64,000 bases of DNA from Paenibacillus spongiae (lineage in GTDB: Bacteria > Bacillota > Bacilli > Paenibacillales > Paenibacillaceae): assembly GCF_024734895.1 (NCBI RefSeq), contig NZ_CP091430.1, positions 3,304,501 to 3,368,500 on the forward strand, in the 5' to 3' direction. The notes under the pieces are model-generated. The model saw nothing but the letters and a program-made list of their open reading frames with translations. It had not been told where the DNA came from and did not search any database. Shown piece after piece: positions 52,882-61,397 of the stretch. Numbering within the stretch: the first letter of the stretch is position 1; each line of letters starts with the position of its first letter. The position numbers and the translations under genes were made by a program.

Positions 52882-53196
52882 ATGCAGATTACAACAGATC
52901 GACTCACGATCAGACCCTTTGTGGAAGCGGATTTAACCGAATTCGAGAAGCTGCTTCAAATCCCGGAAGTACCAGGTTGGCAGATGCAAAGGGAGAATGC
53001 CGTCGGATTTCTGAAATGGCAGATCTCCAATTACGAAGCAATGGATATTATTAATGGTATCGTTTGTTTCGGGATTTTCGATAAGGTTCATGGCCATGTG
53101 TTGGGCGCTGTCGGGGCAGGTGAGCATGATGATTTGTACGAAACCGAAATATGTTACAATCTGCTGCCATCGGCAAGAGGACAGGGGTATGCATGA
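52882..53196 (+). pseudogene. RimJ/RimL-type GNAT, truncated in the CoA-binding motif
   Basis: Begins normally (ITTDRLTIRPFVEADLTEFE; GHVLGAVGAGEHDDLYETEI) but ends at a TGA right after SARGQGYA, in the middle of the acetyl-CoA-binding R-G-x-G-Y/x-A motif. About 60 residues are missing. The following sequence is unrelated, starting with a CGGAGGT/ACCTCCG hairpin. Confidence 0.75.
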
Positions 53197-53234
53197 AAAA
53201 CGGAGGTAGCGATAAATTCAACAACCTCCGGATT

Positions 53235-53420
53235 TTACATCGGGATATACACAGGCTCGTAGATGCATCGACTGACAAAACTATTCCTATTGTGGTTTAA
53301 CGCAAGGACGATCGTGACCGTTAGTGCGATCATCGAGACAATAATGAAGGTGAAGTCGAACCGTTCATCCGTTATTCGAACCGCCAACTTCTGAATAAAT
53401 CCCGCGCCTCTTAGCTGTCC
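53235..53420 (-). pseudogene. Relic of the C-terminus of an MFS-type transporter
   Basis: Minus-strand frame without stops reads RGAGFIQKLAVRITDERFDF, then TFIIVSMIALTVTIVLALNH and ends at 53235. This resembles the last transmembrane helix of drug-export MFS proteins. The rest of such a gene is absent; its place is taken by the marR promoter. Confidence 0.4.
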
Positions 53421-53465
53421 GCGCTTGACATATTTTACAATGCAGTATATTATGAAGGTATAATT

Positions 53466-53486
53466 ATATTTCGGATATCGAAATAT
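53466..53486. promoter_or_regulatory. 21-bp palindromic operator, copy 1 (marR promoter)
   Basis: ATATTTCG-GATAT-CGAAATAT, 15 bases before the marR start and next to its AGGAGG. The identical half-sites occur at 54024-54044 ahead of the ArsA-type gene, so this is probably the MarR operator. Confidence 0.75.
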
Positions 53487-53501
53487 TCGCAGGAGGAATC
53501 A

Positions 53502-53987
53502 ATGTTGGAGCTTAACCGTCTTCTGGACTTGGTCTTCGCGCATATGCGCAAACTGATGTTTCCGGAAGAATGGATCGACTTCGATCTCGCGCTCTCGAAA
53601 TCGGAACTGTTCGCTTTGCTGGCGCTTGACCGGCACGGCGAGATCATGATGAGTCAGATCGCCGAGCACCTCAGCGTCCCTATGAGCACGGCATCCGGCA
53701 TCGTCGACCGTCTCGTCAAAAACGGGCTAATCCGCCGGGACCGCAGCGAGTCGGACCGCAGAATCGTCGTCATTCGCCTATCCGAGAATGGCAGTGCGCT
53801 CGTGGAAGCATTCAAAGACCGGCTGACCTTTTACCTAGAGAAAATCGATCGCGCATTGACCGAGGAGGAGAAGACGGTTCTGTTGACGATTGCTGCCAAG
53901 ATCATCGGCGCGCTCGGCGCAAGTCCGGTCGATCCTGCATCGCGCGGGCAGGACGACGGCTCCGTCCGCAAAATCGAAATCGAGTAA
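53502..53987 (+). CDS. MarR-family transcriptional regulator
   Basis: A 161-residue winged-helix regulator: LALSKSELFALLALDRHGEI, recognition helix region MSQIAEHLSVPMSTASGIVDRLVKNGL, and wing RDRSESDRRIVVIRLSENG. Likely a dimeric repressor released by a ligand, controlling itself and the ArsA-type ATPase gene 86 bp downstream through the shared palindrome. Confidence 0.92.
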   Translation: MLELNRLLDLVFAHMRKLMFPEEWIDFDLALSKSELFALLALDRHGEIMMSQIAEHLSVPMSTASGIVDRLVKNGLIRRDRSESDRRIVVIRLSENGSALVEAFKDRLTFYLEKIDRALTEEEKTVLLTIAAKIIGALGASPVDPASRGQDDGSVRKIEIE

Positions 53988-54023
53988 CGCTTCGGCCCAC
54001 TTGGTGGGCTTTCTATTCGCTCA

Positions 54024-54044
54024 ATATTTCGACATTCGAAATAT
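54024..54044. promoter_or_regulatory. 21-bp palindromic operator, copy 2 (arsA-type promoter)
   Basis: ATATTTCG-ACATT-CGAAATAT, 29 bases before the ArsA-type gene start. Half-sites and spacing are identical to the copy before marR; only the 5-bp centre differs. Confidence 0.75.
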
Positions 54045-54073
54045 TCATAAACTGAAGTATGGGAGGAAGCGCA

Positions 54074-55240
54074 ATGAGAATCATTTTGTATACGGGGAAA
54101 GGCGGCGTCGGCAAAACGAGCGCAGCGGCGGCTACGGCGCTCAAGAGCTCGGATCAGGGATTGAAAACGCTGGTGATCAGCACCGATCCCGCACATAGCT
54201 TGGGTGATTCGTTCGACATGAAACTGTCCCCCGAGCCGATCGAAATCCGGCCGAACTTATGGGCACAGGAAATCGACACGATTCACGAACTCGAGCAAGG
54301 CTGGGGCAAAGTGCAGCAGTATATTACTACCCTCCTCACCTCCAAAGCCGTGAAGGACATTACGACGGAAGAATTGACGGTGCTGCCCGGCATGGAAGAT
54401 CTGTTAAGCTTGATGAGAATAGCGCGTTACCATAAGGAGAATGCGTTTGACGTCATCGTCGTCGATTGTGCGCCGACAGGCGAAACGCTGGCTTTGCTCA
54501 GTTACCCGGACGTCATGCGCTGGTGGATGGAGAAGCTGTTTCCGATCAAAAAAGCCGCGCTGAAAGTGTTGCGTCCCGTGGCGAGTCCACTGCTCGGCAT
54601 TCCCATGCCCTCAAACGCGGTCGTCGACGAAATCGAAAACATTTACCATCAGTTGGAGGAAATCCGGCAAATTATTGCCGATCGGGAAACGACCAGCATT
54701 CGCATCGTCGTCAATCCGGAGAAAATGGTCATCAAAGAAGCGCAGCGCAGCTTTACCTACCTGAATATTTACGATTACAACGTGGACGCTGTGATCGTCA
54801 ACCGCGTCATTCCCGATCGCGTATCCGACGACTATTTCAAAGCTTGGAAGGAAGTCCAGAAACGTTATCAAGAAATGATCGAGGAAAGCTTCGCACCGAT
54901 CCCGATCTACCATGCGCCGCTTTACGAACAGGAGCTTGTCGGCATCGAGATGCTGTCGCGGATGGGAGAAGACCTGTTTCCTGACGATCCGGTCGAAATC
55001 AAGTACAACGTCCGCACGCAGCAGGTGCAAAAAGTCGGAGACGAATACGTGTACAGCATTTACATGCCCTTCACCGACAAAAACGATTTATCCCTGAACC
55101 AGAAGTTCGACGAGCTGATCGTGAAAGTCGGCAGCGCCAAGCGAACGATCGGCCTGCCGCGAACGCTGCAGGGGTTGTCCGTTAAAGGGGCCAAATTCGA
55201 GCAAGACACGTTGAAAATACGATTGGGGAGCGGATCGTAA
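54074..55240 (+). CDS. ArsA/Get3-family ATPase
   Basis: A 388-residue single-domain ATPase with deviant Walker A YTGKGGVGKTS (6-16), switch I STDPAHSLGDSF (about 37), switch II VVDCAPTGETLALL (about 137) and VVNPEKMVIKEAQRSFTYL. C-terminal 80 residues form a separate beta-rich part (VYSIYMPFTDK; LKIRLGSGS) as in bacterial Get3 homologues. No arsB, arsD or arsR is nearby, so arsenite export is not indicated; protein targeting or stress roles are possible. ATG at 54074 after GGGAGG. Confidence 0.9.
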   Translation: MRIILYTGKGGVGKTSAAAATALKSSDQGLKTLVISTDPAHSLGDSFDMKLSPEPIEIRPNLWAQEIDTIHELEQGWGKVQQYITTLLTSKAVKDITTEELTVLPGMEDLLSLMRIARYHKENAFDVIVVDCAPTGETLALLSYPDVMRWWMEKLFPIKKAALKVLRPVASPLLGIPMPSNAVVDEIENIYHQLEEIRQIIADRETTSIRIVVNPEKMVIKEAQRSFTYLNIYDYNVDAVIVNRVIPDRVSDDYFKAWKEVQKRYQEMIEESFAPIPIYHAPLYEQELVGIEMLSRMGEDLFPDDPVEIKYNVRTQQVQKVGDEYVYSIYMPFTDKNDLSLNQKFDELIVKVGSAKRTIGLPRTLQGLSVKGAKFEQDTLKIRLGSGS

Positions 55241-55449
55241 TGGACGAGAAAGCACTCGTGCAAGCCATGGAATGGAAAATTCGGATGGCGCAAACGTCGA
55301 TCGCCGAACTACCCGAACCTCTGCGTTCGCTGGCGCAGGAAGCGGGCGGCAGGTTTTTGCGCAGCCTTCATGCCGCGACGAAGGCATATACCGCGGAGCA
55401 GCCGCCCGCTCGCGAAGAAAGCGCGGTCAAGCCGATCTCGATCGACTGA
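55240..55449 (+). CDS. Small acidic/helical protein encoded with the ArsA-type ATPase
   Basis: Sixty-nine residues, start codon overlapping the last base of the ATPase stop (TAATG), so translation is coupled. Helical N-terminus (ALVQAMEWKIRMAQTSIAEL) and a Pro/Glu-rich end. No family recognised; context suggests a partner of the ATPase. Confidence 0.7.
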   Translation: MDEKALVQAMEWKIRMAQTSIAELPEPLRSLAQEAGGRFLRSLHAATKAYTAEQPPAREESAVKPISID

Positions 55450-55614
55450 CGGCTGCCCCCTTGCGTCTCGCTAACAGAACCCCCCAAAAAATTATTGACT
55501 CCGGAAGATAAAGTAGAATTATTCAGGAAAGTAAATTCTCGTTCCAAACAGCGCGGGGAACCGTACCACATGTCATTGATCTAACGGGAACGACAGTTCA
55601 ATCTCCAATTAAGA

Positions 55615-55644
55615 CTAGGCTACCGACATTGATCGGTAGCCTAG
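55615..55644. terminator. 12-bp perfect hairpin after the ArsA unit
   Basis: CTAGGCTACCGA-CATTGA-TCGGTAGCCTAG, eight bases before the truncated tnpB copy. No U-run, so it could equally be a remnant structure. Confidence 0.45.
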
Positions 55645-55658
55645 CTCTGTAGGCAACG

Positions 55659-55910
55659 ATGGATAACGGGAATGGCATGTTCAGAGCGTTCCTTGGGTAT
55701 AAACTGGCCGAACGTGGTAAGTCGCTTGTTCGGATCGATAAATGGTATCCTTCGAGCAAGCTTTGCAGAACGTGTGGTACGATCAACACGGAACTGACAC
55801 TTAAGGATCGGGTTTGGGTCTGTGAGGGTTGTGGTACCCCCCATCAGAGGGATGAAGATGCTGCCGGAAACATACGGGCCGAAGGGATTAGAATGCTAGG
55901 CATGACATAG
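55659..55910 (+). pseudogene. tnpB: tnpB C-terminal fragment
   Basis: Eighty-three codons covering the zinc ribbon (CRTCGT...CEGCG) and the last RuvC Asp (QRDEDAAGNI) of TnpB. About 14 substitutions relative to the intact copy over 252 bases by eye. It cannot encode a nuclease. Confidence 0.88.
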
Positions 55911-56017
55911 ATGAATAGAGAACCGCCGGGCAGGCGGAGATAGCCCAGTAATGATATCTAAGTTATTAGGTATGTCCTGGGAAGCCCCCACTTCTATAAG
56001 TGGTGGGAGCATGTCAC
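55885..56017 (+). ncRNA. Predicted omegaRNA scaffold, copy 2 (solo)
   Basis: The 107 bases between the tnpB stop and GTCAC differ from copy 1 at only one position. The adjacent guide would start TATTCCTGGTATGTG, inside the dead Nudix gene. It could be served by TnpB from the intact copy. Confidence 0.5.
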
Positions 56018-56312
56018 TATTCCTGGTATGTGAAGGGGAGTAGTAGTGTGGAATGCGATATTCGCAATATCTAGTATGTAGAAATTTTACTCGATGTTGA
56101 AGTCGTGAAGCAATTACAATTCCATGGCAAGAAATACACGTACATTGCGAAGATCGTCGGCGGTACTGAGGGGACAGACCCTGCCATTACAGGGAATGAA
56201 GATATCATAGAGATCGCATGGAAATCTATCCGTGATGAGATGTATTTGATTCCTATACTAAACCGCTTATAGAACTTATTACAAGCGAGCCACTAGAGAT
56301 TCCTAGCCTCTA
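56018..56312 (+). pseudogene. Nudix hydrolase relic
   Basis: Broken frames spell FLVCEGE, then LLDVEVVKQLQFHGKKYTYI and AKIVGGTEGTDPAITGNED, and, after a one-base shift near 56240, FDSYTKPLIELITSEPLEIP to a TAA. This is the outline of a Nudix protein with a destroyed Nudix box and several stops. The truncated tnpB element sits at its 5' end. Confidence 0.6.
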
Positions 56313-56357
56313 ATAAAAAGTGGAAGAAAATACTTCGACTATATTTTTTTGTAGCCA

Positions 56358-56416
56358 CAAAGAACAAGCCAGCCAGCATGTGCTTCTTAAGCTCATGCTG
56401 GCTGGCTTGTTCTTTG
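56358..56416. terminator. Long perfect hairpin between the Nudix relic and the DapA-like gene
   Basis: A 23-bp perfect stem (CAAAGAACAAGCCAGCCAGC and on) with a 13-nt loop, 23 bases beyond the DapA-like stop. Ends the hisC-dapA-like transcript; the T-run expected after it on the minus strand is interrupted. Confidence 0.7.
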
Positions 56417-56438
56417 CAATTCACTGTAATGATATGGA

Positions 56439-57311
56439 TCAAAGCAAGACTTTATTGGACGACTGATGATTAAACGATGTCATCGGAATACGCAGCCGGT
56501 CCGAAACGATATGCCCCCGCTCCGTTAGAAGCCACTTCAAGGACGCATGATTCGGTTCCGAGAACGCGAATTGAATAAGAGGCAGCAGTTGGTTGAACAG
56601 CTGATTGGCTTCTTCGACTTTGGTATCCCGGTACAGCTCGTAGACTTGCACGAATAGCTCGCTGTCCAGATTCGCGCTAGTCAAGATCCCGCCTTTCCCG
56701 CCGCCGCATAGCGAAGCGAAGAACAGCTCGTCTTCACCGCACAAGACGGGCTTGGTCATCGACCTGGCAAGCTTGTAGGTTCGCGTAATATCGTCGATGC
56801 ATTCGTTCAGTCCAATAACATGGTCCATCTTCATAATGGCTTGTACCGTCTCCAGCTCCATGGATGTTCTCGTACGGCTCGTATGATCAACCGCAATTAC
56901 CGGAAGCTCGGCTTCGGCCAATGCTTGAAAATGTTGAATGATACGCTGCTGTGAAGGACGACTATAGTAGGGGCCATAAGCAAGCACGGCATCCGCCCCA
57001 AGCGATTTCACCCACGCGGTTCTGCGAACGGCCGTTGAGGTGCTGCTTGAACCGATCCCAACGATCACTGGTATGCGTCTTGCCGCTTTGCGTGCGGTGG
57101 TGATCAGAGTTTCCAGCTCGTTGACTTTCAAAATCGCGGCTTCACCGGTCATCCCGTTTACGACGAGACCATGAACGCCATTGTCCACCAAATGCGTAAC
57201 AAGACCCTCAAATGATTTTACATCCAAATTTCCGCGGCGGTCAAAAGGCGTAATCACGGGTACGATAACGCCGTGTAAAGTCTGTTCTGTAAGCACAGCT
57301 GTCAACTCCAA
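56439..57311 (-). CDS. DapA-fold protein lacking the Schiff-base lysine
   Basis: About 290 residues aligning along its length with dihydrodipicolinate synthase/N-acetylneuraminate lyase proteins: GVIVPVITPFDRRGNLD, VVNGMTGEAAIL, DAVLAYGPYYSRPSQ. But the active-site Tyr segment (LYNVPxRT) reads AVDHTSRT and the Schiff-base Lys segment (VAIKEA) reads IGLNEC, so both Tyr and Lys are replaced. Normal aldolase chemistry is not expected; a binding, regulatory or different catalytic role is possible. Start is TTG at 57311 or GTG at 57296. It lies 31 bp after hisC in the same unit. Confidence 0.85.
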   Translation of the reverse strand: MELTAVLTEQTLHGVIVPVITPFDRRGNLDVKSFEGLVTHLVDNGVHGLVVNGMTGEAAILKVNELETLITTARKAARRIPVIVGIGSSSTSTAVRRTAWVKSLGADAVLAYGPYYSRPSQQRIIQHFQALAEAELPVIAVDHTSRTRTSMELETVQAIMKMDHVIGLNECIDDITRTYKLARSMTKPVLCGEDELFFASLCGGGKGGILTSANLDSELFVQVYELYRDTKVEEANQLFNQLLPLIQFAFSEPNHASLKWLLTERGHIVSDRLRIPMTSFNHQSSNKVLL

Positions 57312-57342
57312 TCTCTCAAGATGCGATTATTCTAAGATGCTT

Positions 57343-58455
57343 CTACTCCGCTTGATTCATAATCGAGGCGATTTCCTTCAGTAAAGCTGCATTTTCCTCC
57401 CTGGTCCCCACAGAAATACGAAGATAGTGCGGCAGGTTCCAAATTCCCCCGAAGCGTACAATAATGCCTCTGGCTAGCAGTGTTTCGTATACCCGTTTGG
57501 CATCCGGTCCAATATCCACCAGAACAAAGTTGCTCATGCTTTCCACGCAGGACAGTCCCAACTCTTGAAAACCTTGATAAAGTTGAAGCTTGCCGCGGTT
57601 ATTTGCCTCTAGTGTCAAGCGCACGTGTTCCGTATCGTAAAGTGCGGCTGCAGCCGCAGCTTGAGCTAGTGCATTCACGTTGAACGGTTCTTTGACCTTG
57701 GCAATTTGCCGGATAATCGTCTCGGGAGCAGCGCCGTATCCGACCCTTATACCGGCCAGACCGTATAGTTTAGAGAAGGTTTGCAGCACGATGACCGGAT
57801 ATCCGGCCCGGACGAACTCCAGTCCGTCTGTATAGTCTGATGCGGTGGCAAATTGGCTATATGCGGCATCCATAAGTACGACGATATGCTTGGGCAATAC
57901 GTCCAGCAGATGGTGCAGAATCCCTCTAGGCAAATAGGTGCCGGTCGGATTGTTCGGTGAACAGAGACAAAGCAGCTTGGTGAGCTCATTCACAGCTCCG
58001 ACAATGGCATCTATATCGAATTGAAAATTCTCGCCAAGAGGCACCTGTACGACCGTTGCTCCCATCAAATGCGCTCCGAATTCATATTCGCTAAATGATG
58101 GCGTGCATATAATCACTTCGTCGCCGGTCTCAAGGAATGTTTCGGATAGAAGGGTAATCAGTTCATCTCCGCCGTTACTGATGATGAATTGATCGGGACT
58201 CAGCTCCAGCTTAGCTGCCAGAGACTGCCTTAGGCGGGAAGTGCTTGCATCCGGATAGCGATGAAGATCATGCAACGAGCCTGCAATAGCATCAAGTGCT
58301 CGGGGCGATGGTCCAAGCGGATTCTCGTTTGAAGCGAGCTTGATAATATTCGGCAACCCTAGCTCGGCTTGAAGCTCCCAAATGGGCTTTCCTGGTGTAT
58401 ACGGAGTCAAATGCTGAAGCGTTTCACGCGCTTTGACATTAAACTTAATTTCCAT
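57343..58455 (-). CDS. hisC: Histidinol-phosphate aminotransferase-type PLP enzyme
   Basis: A 370-residue class I/II aminotransferase of the HisC group: GLPNIIKLASNENPLGPSP, HRYPDASTSRLRQSLA, SPNNPTGT, DAAYSQFA and the PLP lysine in TFSKLYGLAGIRVGYG. It would convert imidazole-acetol phosphate to histidinol phosphate, or act on aromatic amino acids. No other his genes are near, and it is paired with the DapA-like gene, so a specialised role is possible. Confidence 0.88.
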   Translation of the reverse strand: MEIKFNVKARETLQHLTPYTPGKPIWELQAELGLPNIIKLASNENPLGPSPRALDAIAGSLHDLHRYPDASTSRLRQSLAAKLELSPDQFIISNGGDELITLLSETFLETGDEVIICTPSFSEYEFGAHLMGATVVQVPLGENFQFDIDAIVGAVNELTKLLCLCSPNNPTGTYLPRGILHHLLDVLPKHIVVLMDAAYSQFATASDYTDGLEFVRAGYPVIVLQTFSKLYGLAGIRVGYGAAPETIIRQIAKVKEPFNVNALAQAAAAAALYDTEHVRLTLEANNRGKLQLYQGFQELGLSCVESMSNFVLVDIGPDAKRVYETLLARGIIVRFGGIWNLPHYLRISVGTREENAALLKEIASIMNQAE

Positions 58456-58721
58456 GGTTCATCCCCGCTTCTATATCAAGAATAATAATGGTTTGGGATG
58501 AATATAAGGGGTTTCGGCCGAAAAGTAACCCTCCAATCCTGCATGCTTTTGACCAAGCCGCTTCCGGCTGAGAGAACCGGCTGGTGCGCAAAAGCCGACG
58601 AATGGATGGTTACGCGGTCAGGCATAACCGTTATATTCGGAATAATTTATAGGCGAGAAAATGAAACGTGTTGTTCTAAGAAGCATACGTTTGATCGCGA
58701 ACATAGAAAGGACAGAGAAGT

Positions 58722-60218
58722 ATGGATCATCATAGAACGCCGTTGTTTACGGCTCTTCGGCAGCACGCCGCAAGCGACCCGCTGCAATTTCATATACCGG
58801 GACATAAAAAGGGGAGAGGGGCGGATCCGGAATTTCGGGCGTTCGTGGGTGATAATGCGTTGTCGATTGACTTGATCAATATCGTTCCGCTAGACGATCT
58901 CCATCAGCCGGGCGGCGTTATACAGGAGGCCGAGCAATTGGCGGCAGATGCCTTCGGAGCGGATTATACGTTATTCTCCGTACAAGGAACGACGGGCGCA
59001 ATTATGACGATGATTATGTCCGTGTGTTCGCCTGGAGACAAAATCATCCTTCCCCGCAACGCGCATAAATCCATTCTATCCGCCGTTATCTTTGCAGGGG
59101 CGATTCCGGTCTGGGTGTATCCGATGAAGGATGAACGGCTCGGGATCGAGCATGGCGTCACGCTGGAATCCATGCAGAATGCGATTCGAATGAACCCGGA
59201 TGTAAAGGCCGTGCTTCTCATTAATCCCACTTATTACGGGACTAGCATTAATTTGCGTCAAATGGTCGAGTTTATTCACGGCTGCGGGATTCCGGTTCTG
59301 GTTGATGAAGCGCACGGGACGCTGCTTCATTATCATGATCAACTGCCGATGTCGGCGATGCAGGCGGGTGCGGACATGGCGGCAACCAGTGTCCATAAGC
59401 TTGGAGGATCGATGACGCAAAGCTCGATATTGAATGTGAAAAGCAGTCTTGTCGACATCCAGCGAATACGTACGATCATGAGCATGCTCACAACGACCTC
59501 AACCTCGTATCTGCTCCTAGCTTCACTGGATGCCGCCAGAAGGCAGTTGGCGCTGCACGGGCAAGCTTTGGCAGAACAAACGATACGCCTGGCCCGGGAT
59601 GCCCGTCGTCAAATTAACGGAATACCCGGCCTCTACTGCTATGGCGATGAAATCTGTAAGCAGGAAGGCGTCTATCATTACGACCCGACCAAGCTTTGCA
59701 TACATCTCGAGCAGCTGCCTCTGACCGGTTTTGCTGCTGAAGCGTGGCTGCGGGAAATCTACAACATTGAAGTGGAACTTAGCGATTTGACGAATTTATT
59801 ATGCTTGATCACGCTGGGTGACACGGAGCATGAAGTGAACCGGCTGATTCAGGCGCTGCGGCATATGTCGGAAGAGTTCCTTCCTGGCGAACAGCACGCT
59901 GATCGCGTTACCGCAGCGCCGGTGCCGGAAGCATCAAGCTTCCTGCTGCCGCCAAGAGAAGCCTTCTATGCGCCTTTTGAACGTATCGAGCTGCAGCAAT
60001 CCTGCGGACGCGTATGCGCGGAGTTCATTTATGTATACCCGCCTGGAATCCCGATCTTGATGCCCGGACAGATTATATCTTCCGAAAGCATCGACTATAT
60101 TATGCGTCATGTTGAAGAAGGGCTTCCGGTTAAAGGACCTGAGGATGCTGCATTGAGAAGGATTAAGGTCGTCAAGAACGTTCACGAAGATACACAGCCG
60201 CTATACCAAGATATCTAA
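58722..60218 (+). CDS. speA: Arginine decarboxylase (Orn/Lys/Arg decarboxylase family, SpeA type)
   Basis: A 498-residue protein matching Bacillus SpeA throughout: QFHIPGHKKGRGADPEFR, ALSIDLINIVPLDDLH, FSVQGTTGAIMTM, VDEAHGTLLHYHD and the PLP lysine in AATSVHKLGGSMTQSS. It makes agmatine from arginine, the first step to putrescine and spermidine; lysine decarboxylase activity cannot be excluded. Start ATG follows AAAGGACAGAG. Terminator follows. Confidence 0.9.
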   Translation: MDHHRTPLFTALRQHAASDPLQFHIPGHKKGRGADPEFRAFVGDNALSIDLINIVPLDDLHQPGGVIQEAEQLAADAFGADYTLFSVQGTTGAIMTMIMSVCSPGDKIILPRNAHKSILSAVIFAGAIPVWVYPMKDERLGIEHGVTLESMQNAIRMNPDVKAVLLINPTYYGTSINLRQMVEFIHGCGIPVLVDEAHGTLLHYHDQLPMSAMQAGADMAATSVHKLGGSMTQSSILNVKSSLVDIQRIRTIMSMLTTTSTSYLLLASLDAARRQLALHGQALAEQTIRLARDARRQINGIPGLYCYGDEICKQEGVYHYDPTKLCIHLEQLPLTGFAAEAWLREIYNIEVELSDLTNLLCLITLGDTEHEVNRLIQALRHMSEEFLPGEQHADRVTAAPVPEASSFLLPPREAFYAPFERIELQQSCGRVCAEFIYVYPPGIPILMPGQIISSESIDYIMRHVEEGLPVKGPEDAALRRIKVVKNVHEDTQPLYQDI

Positions 60219-60258
60219 CAGACGGTGTGCGGTAATCCAATATTCATTGAACTCATCG

Positions 60259-60288
60259 AACTCTTCAGTACAATCTGAAGAGTTTTTA
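60259..60288 (+). terminator. Rho-independent terminator
   Basis: AACTCTTCAG-TACAAT-CTGAAGAGTTTTTA, after speA. Confidence 0.92.
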
Positions 60289-60432
60289 TATTTCGAGTTA
60301 TACCAATTTTGTTGCGAAATGTTGAACATGGCTGGTTATATGTTGAGGTAAACGGCTGGTGACACCTTCATCGTTCTCTTATAAAGTGAGGAAGGTTCAA
60401 GAACGAATGGAAGTCGACAGGAGCTGAGAACT

Positions 60433-61377
60433 TTGAAATTATCCAAAGCTTACAAGCGGTTGGCGCTCGTTGCGATGCCAATCGTCCTGCTGCTTATGAC
60501 CGGATGCACGAATAATATCATCGTGCTCGATCCCAAGGGGCCGATCGCCGAGCAGCAGAGAGATTTGATGGTGATCTCAACCATACTGGGAAGCATCGTC
60601 GTTGTACCTGTTCTGATCATGACGGCGGTGATCATATGGCGTTATCGCGACCGGGAAGGCAGGAAAGCGGCCTATACGCCGCGATGGGAACACAGCACGA
60701 AGCTGGAGATCATCTGGTGGGGCATCCCAATTATCATTATTTTGGCTCTGGGGGTCATTACGGTAAAGGGTACTTACGCTCTGGAGCCATCCAAGCCATT
60801 GGAATCGGAGCAGAAGGAGATAACCGTGCAGGTGACTTCTCTGAACTGGAAATGGCTGTTCCAGTATCCGGAACAAGGGATCGCGACAATTAATGAGCTG
60901 AAGATTCCAAACGGTGTGCCTGTCAGGTTTGAAATTACAGCGGATTCACCGATGAATTCCTTCTGGATTCCGCAGCTTGGCGGACAGATGTATGCAATGT
61001 CGGGCATGGCCATGACACTTTATTTGCAAGCGGATGAGGAAGGGGAATATTGGGGCTCCGGCGCCAACTTCACGGGCAGACATTTCGCAGATATGTACTT
61101 CGACGTGGAATCGATGTCGCAAGAAGAGTTCGATCAATGGGTCGATGAGATTAAAGCGACCTCGCCTGCTCTGACATTGGACGGGTACAAGAAGCTGGTA
61201 GAACCATCGACATCGCAAGTACTGGCCTTCTCATCTTTCCCGGATCAGCTATTCGAGATGACGGTCACCAAATATGCGACGTCCCATAACCACGGTTTGT
61301 CTACCGGAAAGCAAGATAAGCCTCAGGGACAACAAGAAGAAGAAGAAGAACCATCGATGGATCATATGGGTCATTAA
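60433..61377 (+). CDS. qoxA: Quinol oxidase subunit II
   Basis: A 314-residue lipoprotein: lipobox LLLMTGCTNN, two transmembrane helices (about 45-70 and 92-112), then a cupredoxin domain with SLNWKWLFQYPEQG and GSGANFTGRHFADMYF. The CuA cysteines of cytochrome c oxidases are absent at that place, so the electron donor is a quinol. A charged His/Glu tail ends the protein. TTG start after AGGAG. First gene of the qox operon. Confidence 0.93.
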   Translation: MKLSKAYKRLALVAMPIVLLLMTGCTNNIIVLDPKGPIAEQQRDLMVISTILGSIVVVPVLIMTAVIIWRYRDREGRKAAYTPRWEHSTKLEIIWWGIPIIIILALGVITVKGTYALEPSKPLESEQKEITVQVTSLNWKWLFQYPEQGIATINELKIPNGVPVRFEITADSPMNSFWIPQLGGQMYAMSGMAMTLYLQADEEGEYWGSGANFTGRHFADMYFDVESMSQEEFDQWVDEIKATSPALTLDGYKKLVEPSTSQVLAFSSFPDQLFEMTVTKYATSHNHGLSTGKQDKPQGQQEEEEEPSMDHMGH

Positions 61378-61397
61378 GAGGTAAGGGGGAATTGCTC

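Larger units (their letters stand above)
55653..56017 (+). mobile_element. 5'-truncated copy of the IS605-type tnpB element
   Basis: From GCAACGATGG to GTCAC it matches the last 365 bases of the element at 45671-47062. The left end and about three quarters of tnpB are missing. The flanks differ from those of the first copy, so it is an independent insertion that has decayed or been cut. Confidence 0.88.
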
